The translations under genes and the position numbers were made by a program. From Leptasterias polaris (lineage: Eukaryota > Echinodermata > Asteroidea > Forcipulatida > Asteriidae), in NCBI GenBank assembly GCA_037783415.1, contig JAZGTN010000235.1:151501-215500 (forward strand): a stretch of DNA of 64,000 bases, written 5' to 3'. Below, piece by piece: positions 27,301-35,786 of this stretch. The first letter of the stretch is position 1; every line of letters begins with the position of its first letter. The notes beneath the pieces are model-generated. The model saw only the letters and a program-made list of their open reading frames with translations. It was not told the origin of the DNA and did no database searches.

Positions 27301-30300
27301 AAAAACCAACAACAACAAAGAAAACATATGAACTTCTGCCCTAAAACTAAAAGATTAATACAAAAATAAAAATTTTCAGATCAAATCATCTCCGTATTTA
27401 GTACACAAATAATTTTTCAATAATATGGCAGACAACAATTTTAAACTCTGTATCCATAGATGCACCTTTTTTTGTTCTCTGCATTGACTTTCTTCTGTAG
27501 AAAAGCATATAGGCACTTTCCCTGCCTAAGAACTGTCTTGGAAGATCAAAACTTTCATCAATCGATGTCACCCTGGAATCATTAAAATCAAACCAGTGGT
27601 TTTTACCCTCAGCCTCCCCTTGCTTTCCAGAGTTATCAATGTCTTCTCCCTTTTGACAAAGATATGAAGAGTTTTGTGTCTGAGTGGCCAGTTCTTCCTT
27701 AGAATCTGTAGTGCTATTTTGTGAAGTTGTAAGCATTTCATGGCAAGAACTTTGAGAAGACTTTTGGTCAGTTGATTGTTTGCAGTCCGGGTCTGCATCA
27801 GTCTGACAAACTGATTTTACAGCAGCATCTTTTCCACAATGTTGTGAAGCGTCCCCTTGTCCAATTTCTTCAAGACATGGAAGATGATCAGTTCTTTGTA
27901 ATAATAATTGAGGTCTTTGTGTAACTGTCTTGTCATCACGATCCCCCAGGGTAGGGCTTCTCTTATCATCACCATGTCTGCCCACAGTCTGGCAATTAGT
28001 ATTATCACCATCTCCGCTTTCCATTTCATCAGGATTCTTTCTAGCATCATTCTCTACATTCTGTGATTCCTTGAACCCTTGGGTGCTCAATCGGTTTGAT
28101 GCTACAGGAGCTTGATTGTACTCTGCAGAAGAAGAACTGCCCCTGTGGACAGAACTGTCCTTGTTTTGATGTGACTCATCAGTTGACGTAATCACAGGGA
28201 ATTCTTGTGAAGGCTGCTTCAGAGACACCGAGTTTGTTTGAGGGTCGTATACAAAGACTTCTTGATGAACTTTTACAAACTGAAACAAGAAAAAAATGTG
28301 AATAAATCAGTCTGACATTGAGCCCTTGCTGGCCAACACCTCAAAAGTACAGTAAAGGCCAACCTGCAGCTCATGTACCCCAAACTTGAGAACAAATGGC
28401 ATCATAGTAGAAACTAAACTATTAGATTGACATCATCAGCAACACACTCTAAGCCACATCTTTCAATTAAGAACCAAAACATTCAACACCTAGAAGGTTG
28501 GGAAGAATTAAACTATATAGTTCTTGCATTAATATGAGCTTCAAAATCAGGAATTGTGGAATAATAATAAAAGATTACCTTGGTTATGGATCCAATTTTT
28601 TTCTTGAATCTCTTGTTCCATGAAACACCCGTCTCTTCACTTAAAGCCTAATAAACAAAACAATTATTAGTCACAAAATGCTTCAAAATATTTATCAAAT
28701 TGAGTGATTGTTACCTTTAACATTATTCATGTCACCCTCCAGTGTTACCATCCATGGAATGGACACATACTATAAATTAGTTACAAGATTTAAGACTAGT
28801 ATTTACTGTATAATGAAAAACCTCATCAGCTAGGGGAAGAGTGAGGAGGGATTTATAAAGGTAAGAAAGGTTCCTTCTTACCTGACCCAATTTATCAGTT
28901 TGCATTTTTTGCTCGACTCCACCTCGTTTTCTCAGCAGTGTAGCAAGCAGCTCTAAGGGTGAATTAAGCTCAATTAAGTCAACTTTTCTGTCTTTAGATG
29001 GTTTACTATGCAGAATGATCACTTCCTTCTCCTAAATTAAAACAATGTATAAAAATAGCTTTGATGTTACAAAAGTTTCAACATTAGTAACTGTAATGTC
29101 GTTAATGCTCAACGCCAATGATATTCTAGTCATGAAAGCTTACAGGTGTTGTCCAGGTTCCTAAGCCATCTATGTCCTTGATGTATGCATGATAATGCCC
29201 ACCATGTGTACTTCCACTATGGATCAAAACGGAGTACAATTCATAAACTGTGGTCTTGGATGTTTCTTTCTGTAGAAGACAAAGGGTACAAGATTAATAA
29301 TGACATAAGGTTTATCTATCACTCCATGAGGTCTTTCATAATCCACTCCAAACAAGAGATATTATGCTATTAATGAATATCTCATTTCAATCATTAAGTA
29401 AAGTCTTGATTTCAAGACCAATGAATATGTTAAATTTCAACAGGCTGAAACATAAATGTGCTTCTAACAAAACCAAGTGTTCTGATCGGTATATCTAGGT
29501 AGTAAGACGGTATCTGAATTAGTGGCTACTGCTACGGCTACGGCTAGATCACAGCGTCATCCTGCATTGGGTTAGGGTTAGGAAGTACATGTACATGACG
29601 TCCTTAGCAACACTCTTAGCAACAGTCATAGTCGTAGCTGTAGCCACAGCCTAACAATCACCTTCTCACAGTAGTCTGCCATGTCAATCTCTTGTGGGAA
29701 GGTATACTTCCCTGTCTCCTTGTACCGTTGGCATTTCTGGTAGTCAAAGCTGAATCGCAGCAAGGACACAGTCAAAATAGGAGGCAGGGACCGAACTTTG
29801 GCACTCTGTAATCACAAAATCAAAGTCATTGGTTGCTATTAGTCAAAGTTTCTGCTGTTTCAAAACAATTCTAACAAAAAAATGAAATTCTAGATGTGAC
29901 CTACAACACTTACCTTGGTGGCATTGACTAATTTGCAGCAACTACTGCATTGATATTGATTCTGTCCTTCCATCCGCTCCACGTCAACATAACATGTGTT
30001 CAAAGTGTCAATCACACCAGAGTAATGAGCTACAGCTAATGTCAAATCCAAAAAGTCTTCCTGAAATATATTATCAAAATATCATAAAGAAAGAGTCTAT
30101 CATTTGGTTGCTTGGTGCAAGCAGATAGTGTCTATCATTTGGTTGCTTGGTGCAACAAGAAAGAGTCTATCATTTGGTTACTTGGTGCAACAAGAAAGAG
30201 TCTATCATTTGGTTACTTGGTGCAAGAAGAAAGAGTCTATCATTTGGTTGCTTGGTGCAAGCAGAAAGTGTCTATCATTTGGTTGCTTGGTGCAACAAGA

Positions 30301-33300
30301 AAGAGTCATTCATTTGGTTGCTTGGTGCAAGAAGAAAGAGTCTATCATTTGGTTGCTTGGTGCAACAAGAAAGAGTCTATCATTTGGTTGCTTGGTGCAA
30401 GCAGAAAGTGTCTGTCATTTGGTTGCTTGGTGCAACAAGAAAGAGTCTATCATTTGGTTGCTTGGTGCAAGCAGAAAGTGTCTATCATTTGGTTGCTTGG
30501 TGCAACAAGAAAGAGTCTATCATTTGGTTGCTTGGTGCAAGCAGAAAGAGTCTATCATTTGGTTGCTTGGTGCAACAAGAAAGAGTCTATCATTTGGTTG
30601 CTTGGTGCAAGCAGAAAGTGTCTATCATTTGGTTGCTTGGTGCAAGCAGAAAGAGTCTATCATTTGGTTGCTTGGTGCAACAAGAAAGAGTCTATCATTT
30701 GGTTGCTTGGTGCAAGCAGAAAGTGTCTATCATTTGGTTGCTTGGTGCAAGCAGAAAGAGTCTATCATTTGGTTACTTGGTGCAACAAGAAAGAGTCTAT
30801 CATTTGGTTGCTTGGTGCAACAAGAAAGAGTCTATCATTTAAGAGTCTATCATTTGGTTGCTCGGTGCAAAATATAGAGTCTATCATTTGGTTGCTTGTT
30901 GCAAAACATTTTTCCTTGTCAAAACTGACTAAAAGTAAACAAGCTGGTGGTATGAATCTGGTTTAAAAAACTAAGTGAAAAAGGAAAGGAGATATTTCTT
31001 TATGTAAAAACGAATAAATACCTCACCTCCCTTTCACTTACTCTCCCACACACTTCACATGTAATCTATTAAAAAAACAAATAAGAAAGAAATCACAATA
31101 TATTGGTTATAACTATGTTACTAGTTTTTACCATTCACACATATGCAGATATTTAAAGACGAACAAACACTTTGCCTTCTTTACAAGCAATTAATTCAGT
31201 AGTTATTATAAGTGCATACAATGTTAGTGTCTACAATCTTCTTGACAATATCCCATAATAGAGACGAGATCTGAGTTATTGGTTATATCACTTTCTACTC
31301 ACCTTGTTGACAATAATCCCATGATAAAGATGGGATATGAGTTCTTGGCCAGACGTTCCTATGAGTGAATCTTCAATAGCACTGAATAGAATCCTGTTCA
31401 GTTCCTGGACATCATGTTGTTGAAATTGCTGCAATGAATGATAACACTTCAATTACATCAGTTCAACTATTCCATTTCTTGGTGATCATAATTCATATAC
31501 TATGTCTTAACTTTATAAGTTCTGAGTAATGTTTCAAGGCAGTTGGTAGTCTCAACTTCAAAACAAAGAAGCTTCATTGAGCATTTTATTAGCACAAAAT
31601 GTACTTTCCTTTTATAATGGAAGATTCATTTCTTTGACAATCTATCTCACCATTCGAGATCCAGTGATTTAGTTGATTAAGATTGCTGAACATTGTACTT
31701 TGCACATCGGTACTGCACTGACAGTATAAGGGATTCTTACCTCATTGTCTTGCCAACCAAAGCTATCAGTAAGTTCTTCAGTGGATGCACTTTGCTGATC
31801 GAGAAGTAAGAGTCGACCAAACAATCTCTGAAGCTGAATCGGAATAACCCGTACCTAAAAAACAAAACAAGATACTTTAAAGAGGATGTGGGTTTACTTG
31901 CTCCTTATACCCAGATCCCAAAGGTCAAACAGTAAATATTCAGACAAATATTAAGAAGATTATTCAAAACTGGTCTTGGCCTCACTCTCTATGACCAATG
32001 ATGCTGCTACTGTTGTACTTTTCATGGACAATCCTTCATATTTAGAAAGTTCCAATGATTACATCAAAGGGTTAAGTCACTGAATCACCACTTTTTTATT
32101 TATTCTAACAAATAGGCCTAGTTGTTTCTTTTTTACCTTAAAGAATTTATTTTTTTCATAACAACTGAAAAAGTGGCAGTCAGATACAACATCTTAACCT
32201 ACAAATAAAAATAAAAACTTGAACAGAAACAATTGAAGACACACCTTTGCCTCTGGTAGATGTTTTTGAACCAACTCTCCAAGTTCTGATGGTCCAAGCG
32301 CAAATAATGACTCTGAAAGAGGGTTATGAACACATGTTACAACTCTCACAGAAAGTAATAATGGAGCTACACAAGTCAAAAGCCTCAATTAAAAAAATAA
32401 CAAATAAAAAATAAAGTAAGTACACCCCTACTTCCTCCATTCACAAAATTAGAGTCTATTAAGTAGTACCCCCTTGGCCCTACATAGATGCAATAATCAT
32501 AGCCTGCCATCCTCCCAATCAATGGGAGGAGGATGGAGGGTTTAGATTATAGCAACTGCCCCCTACAGGCTACATTATTGTTTCCAGGTAATTATAGAAT
32601 AATGTGTATTTTATAAATAGCGTTTAATAGTAATCGGGGATGGATAGTCATAAATGTCCATTGAGTGGAGACGATACGCAAGGGCATCGATGGGTGGGGG
32701 ACATGGGGACATGTCCCCCCCACTTTTTAGACTGGGGGGACAGCATATCAGATGTCCCCCCCACTTTTTGATTGACTGTTCATTAGAAATATGCAACAAA
32801 ATATAAAAATATACACCATTTTCTTGATTTAATATTTCATTACAATTTTTGTTCAAAAAAAAAATAGCGAACAAACGGTGAAATGTTTTCATCATTTTCA
32901 TCTTTTTCTGATGGACCACGCAGTGCAGAATGGTATTTTGGGCCTATTTCCGTTTCTATAATACAGACAATAGACGACAAATTCTTTTCAGTGGCTACAC
33001 GTCCCAACAGGAACAGGATGAGCATGATGCCCAAAGACAAAGTGAAAACAAGCACGATGATGATGAGATTGAGAATGAACAAACTGAACAAGGTGAATGT
33101 TCAAACGTTGAGATAGGGACTACTGCGAAACAAAAACATCAAAAACTCTCTCAATTTTACTGAAGAAATTGTCGCAATGTGGTTACAATTAAAAAGGATT
33201 GTGAATATGATGTTTGTATTTGGTAGAATCTCAGTTTTACATAAGGGAAACCCAGGCCCATACCCCATTTCAGATGATGTTTATTGTTAAATATCACCCC

Positions 33301-33976
33301 CTGTAATTCGCATCCTGGTCAAACAAAAAATAGGGAACAATTGTAAAACAGAAATTAAATGTAAAAGTAATGGTGTGGGGTGCAAATAATGTAAGATTCT
33401 TTTTTTCAAGACTTGCTTGCCCGTCCCCCCTACTTTTCAGTAGCGATCGACGCCCTTGACGATACGGAACGAACCTCATACTCTGTATAGAAGATAGAGT
33501 CGTAGTTCTAGGAGGAGTACCTAAATACCATACACTGACTATCTCTAGTCATTATGTAGGCTAGTGTAGACTGTATTTGTATAGCAACATGACCAAGGGT
33601 GTTTTGTTAATAAAATAAATACACAACTTCAAAAATAAATTCCACCTCCAGTTATTTAAAGCCATATTGTTGTCAATACAAGGGAAGGGGAACAGCTCCA
33701 ATTTCCAATGTTGTTTTTCTTTAAAAACGTAAGCATACCTCTAAATTCTGAAGTAAATAACAACGTTTGTAACAGTGCATTCATGTAGCACGTCGCCCCA
33801 CGATTGTCAATTCCGGCCAGTCCACAGCTAGACCGCGGGGCCGGGGCCGGGGCCGGGGCCGGGGCCGGAGTCGGCGATAGAGACGTCCCGCCACCACCAC
33901 TGGCACCACCACTAGATTTCACGGACGGGGAAATTCCCTCGCCATTTTCGGTGTCGTCGAACAAATCTCCAAACAT
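21363..33976 (-). CDS. USP40: Ubiquitin carboxyl-terminal hydrolase 40
   Basis: Cysteine protease of the USP/UCH family that removes ubiquitin. Twenty-seven exons join in frame to 1035 codons (human 1235): 33739-33976, 32245-32312, 31741-31854, 31303-31428, 31027-31065, 29914-30060, 29662-29805, 29144-29269, 28882-29031, 28579-28647, 27466-28279, 27210-27291, 26670-26841, 26329-26431, 25673-26048, 25420-25555, 25133-25250, 24884-24972, 24500-24586, 24196-24297, 23525-23708, 23034-23268, 22702-22767, 22314-22530, 22008-22124, 21697-21797, 21363-21471. Cys box GIDNRGATCY has Cys63; His box GGHYHAY has His317. Zinc-ribbon pairs are C185/C188 and C233/C236. The start MFGDLF, the block HWFDFNDS...ESAYMLFYR, the segment GDQWHLRKTNWC and the C-terminal APYHIKDGDTIGVK all fit USP40. 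Ubiquitin-like folds are expected in the C-terminal half. Exon 11 holds a fast-diverging Ser/Gln/Asp-rich insert. Small exons could have been missed. Confidence 0.93.
22628..22699. repeat. 12-bp tandem repeat next to a USP40 5' splice site
   Basis: About five to six copies of ACACAACAATCT. The array begins immediately after the 5' splice site of the exon at 22702-22767. Confidence 0.85.
23948..24030 (+). repeat. tRNA-derived SINE fragment, copy 2
   Basis: It begins inside the A-box (TTGGCAGAGC) and keeps a good B-box, GGTTCAAGTCCTG, and the tail TCTTTGTTCAACCC. The 5' extension and the start of the tRNA-like head are missing, so it is 5'-truncated. It is in USP40 intron 20. Confidence 0.7.
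26968..27176 (-). mobile_element. tRNA-derived SINE, copy 3 (best preserved)
   Basis: Minus strand: GGGTGTGATCCCTGGCTACA, then GGCTTCTGACTGGCACC, then TAGCTCAGTTGGTAGAGCGC, B-box GGTTCAAACCTG and TTTCTTTGTTCAACCC. It has the same module order as copy 1. It sits in the USP40 intron after exon 12, in the transcript sense. Confidence 0.8.
29522..29646. repeat. Inverted repeat beside USP40 exon 7 splice donor
   Basis: Left arm GTGGCTACTGCTACGGCTA and right arm (inverted) GTGGCTACAGCTACGACTA match at 17 of 19 positions. A core of about 85 bp separates them. The right arm starts about 15 nt from the 5' splice site of the exon at 29662-29805. Confidence 0.7.
30091..30905. repeat. 35-bp minisatellite in USP40 intron 5
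   Basis: About 23 head-to-tail copies of a 35-bp unit built on TCTATCATTTGGTTGCTTGG plus TGCAASMAGAAAGWG. Copies differ mainly at the C/A/G positions in TGCAACAAG, TGCAAGCAG and TGCAAGAAG. Since 35 is not a multiple of 3, the three long plus-strand frames are cyclic translations of the same repeat. The array ends about 30 bp from the 3' splice site of the exon at 29914-30060, so it probably flanks or contains the branch-point region. Confidence 0.95.
32645..33521. mobile_element. Fragment of a MULE-like foldback repeat, split by a hAT insertion
   Basis: GGAGACGATACG before the hAT element and GAACGAACCTCATA after it join into a sequence close to the right arm of the element at 49496-50236 (GGAGACGATAGCGGAATGAA then CCTCATAG). 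A terminal TAGTTCTAGGAGGAGTA at about 33503-33519 also matches. About 22 extra bases interrupt the end. The other arm was not found. Confidence 0.55.
32679..33458. mobile_element. Non-autonomous hAT-type transposon in USP40 intron 1
   Basis: Ends CAAGGGCATCGAT and, inverted, CAAGGGCGTCGAT. An 8-bp target duplication ACGATACG flanks it at 32671-32678 and 33459-33466, as expected for hAT. The inside has runs such as GGGGACATGTCCCCCCC and short open frames without a recognisable transposase. It is 780 bp, far too short for an autonomous hAT. Confidence 0.88.
33836..33868 (+). repeat. CCGGGG hexamer repeat encoding Pro-Ala in USP40
   Basis: Tandem GGGGCC units within USP40 exon 1 encode alternating Pro and Ala at residues 37-47, just before the catalytic Cys box. 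This kind of repeat is likely to vary in length between alleles. Confidence 0.85.
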
Positions 33977-34934
33977 GGTTAAAATTACACACGTATCTGT
34001 ATAACTGAATTCATCCAAGGATCATAAACATTTTATACGTCCAACTGTTTTCACGCAAATATAAGAAATTAAATTAGTTTATTCTCAGGTAAAAAGTTTT
34101 TCACCCGTTTCCCGGAGACGTTTTTCATGTACCATCTATTCCTACCTCCATGATGACTACTAGTAGTACACGCCGTATTCTATGTCTGTGGTTTTACTGT
34201 CTGATTGCGCCCTCAAGTGGCGACAGATGTCATCTACCCACCGCTCGAAGTCGCTCGTCATGCGTCGTCTGCTGAAAACTTTACACTTCTATTAATAAGT
34301 ATTTTTTCGAGTATTATTGGAAATTTATCTCGACTGCCAAGAAGGTGAGATGTTTTACAACTTATTTTTTTTGAAAATAAATAAATAAATAATAGTAGTT
34401 GAATAGGGAAGATATCCAAGCCATGTCCATCTCAGTTTTATTTCTAAAACGGGTGGAATTCATACTCATATTCATACGTTTTATTTATAAAAGCATTAAA
34501 TAAAAATATTTTTTAAAATTCCCGTCGTTTGATACTCAAAAGTGATATTGCTAATTAGTAAGTCAGTACAGTTTAATGTGCTCTCATATTGTGTATTGAT
34601 TTCTTTACCTGTTGCGGTTTATTTTTACTTTGTGGGTTGCACATTAGATGGGAGCATTTCCGTCGTTCACGAAGAGCGCCAGGCTGAGGGTCCGGGAGAA
34701 ATACACCCGTATAAATCATAAGTGAAGTCAAACACCGGTTTTACGTCAAGGTTCATATTTTGTTGTCACCATCCTTGTCTCTAGTTTTATGCAAATTTGT
34801 TAATTATTTGATGATTCGCCTTGACGAACACTCGCTACATTCTATTGGTCAAAATGTACGATATGAATATGCAAATTTTAAATGACCCCGTCCCCGTCCC
34901 AACGCGTCGTCGTACACACGTGGGCACACTGCTG
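33977..34934. promoter_or_regulatory. Intergenic region between divergent USP40 and ASNS
   Basis: USP40 runs left and ASNS runs right, so both promoters should lie between 33977 and about 35130. No coding exon is recognised. A GCCAAGAAG followed by GTGAGATG near 34345 is a possible plus-strand 5' UTR splice donor. Confidence 0.35.
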
Positions 34935-34943
34935 TGATGAAAA
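34935..34943 (+). promoter_or_regulatory. CARE/NSRE-1-like motif TGATGAAAA
   Basis: Eight of nine bases match the ATF4 nutrient-sensing element TGATGAAAC known from the human ASNS promoter. It lies 35 bp from an exact match in the opposite orientation. Confidence 0.25.
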
Positions 34944-34977
34944 GGATCGGATAGCTAGCATGCAAGAACTCCGTGCT

Positions 34978-34986
34978 GTTTCATCA
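34978..34986 (-). promoter_or_regulatory. Exact NSRE-1/CARE motif (TGATGAAAC on minus strand)
   Basis: GTTTCATCA on the plus strand is the exact inverse of TGATGAAAC, the ATF4-bound amino-acid response element of vertebrate ASNS. It is upstream of a TATTTAA box (about 35088) and a possible 5' UTR donor CAG|GTTAGT (35131). No NSRE-2 (GTTACA) partner was seen at the vertebrate spacing. Confidence 0.4.
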
Positions 34987-35470
34987 TCAATATTTTGTGT
35001 GGGTCACACAATAGTGATTTTGCTTGCTGTTCACTGTACTGTACAGTGTACATGTACATGTGTGCAGGTCTGAAGGGAAGGGTCTGTCCTATTTAACGAT
35101 CAACGTTCGGTCCGCCTCTTTTTCAGAGCAGGTTAGTAATGTTTATTTTTGAATGATTTTATTATTAAGCATAATTATATTTTGTATAACTCATAAGAGT
35201 CATAATGTACAATCTGTCTAAGTTCCATCCATTGGATACCCGTCCGTGTGTGTCGCCGACAACAACTTTCACTTTTCAGTTTCAGTCACCATACTCCATC
35301 TGTCCTTGACCTTGCTCTATGGTGTAACATGCTTAAGCATAAGTATGGAAGGCAAGGCTAAACTTAACGGCTCCCATATGTTTCCTTTTTTAGACATCCA
35401 TGTATACTGGTTGGGTGCTCCAGTGCTCCAATGGTGGTGGTGTGTAAAGTGTTGGTATTTGTCTTTGTAT

Positions 35471-35786
35471 TGTAACAAGAATTTGTCCACAGATTCTTCT
35501 CAGCAGAACACAACAAAAACACACAGCAGGATACAGTTTTCTCGGTCAATTCTTTACTGGTTTATTCAACACGTCTCTACTCCAAGACTCACATGACAAG
35601 AAGAACGTTTAGGCCACGTCTTCCCAACGAGACGGGTGTCCCAGCCGTTCAGCGAGGGGCCCGCTGCGACACAGCTCTAACAACGGTGCCGCGTCACAGC
35701 GCCCTCCAGGAGGCCGCTCGGTAACACGGCTCCCACCGAGCCCGTGCTGGCGCCCTCTCGCTGAACGGTCTGGGCCAAACGCTACA
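35471..35786 (-). repeat. 3' LTR of the LTR element
   Basis: A 316-bp repeat starting TGTAACAAG and ending CGCTACA on the plus strand. By eye it is identical to 38543-38858. A purine-rich tract (GGAGGGGGCAG on the minus strand) abuts its internal edge, which marks it as the 3' LTR of a minus-strand element. Confidence 0.93.

Noticed and set aside
30091..30905. CRISPR-like regular repeats
   Set aside because: The units are contiguous with no unique spacers, in an animal intron. It is a minisatellite.
30104..30966. Three long overlapping plus-strand frames (231-284 codons)
   Set aside because: They are cyclic readings of the 35-bp minisatellite inside a USP40 intron; 35 is not a multiple of 3, so all frames read the same sequence.
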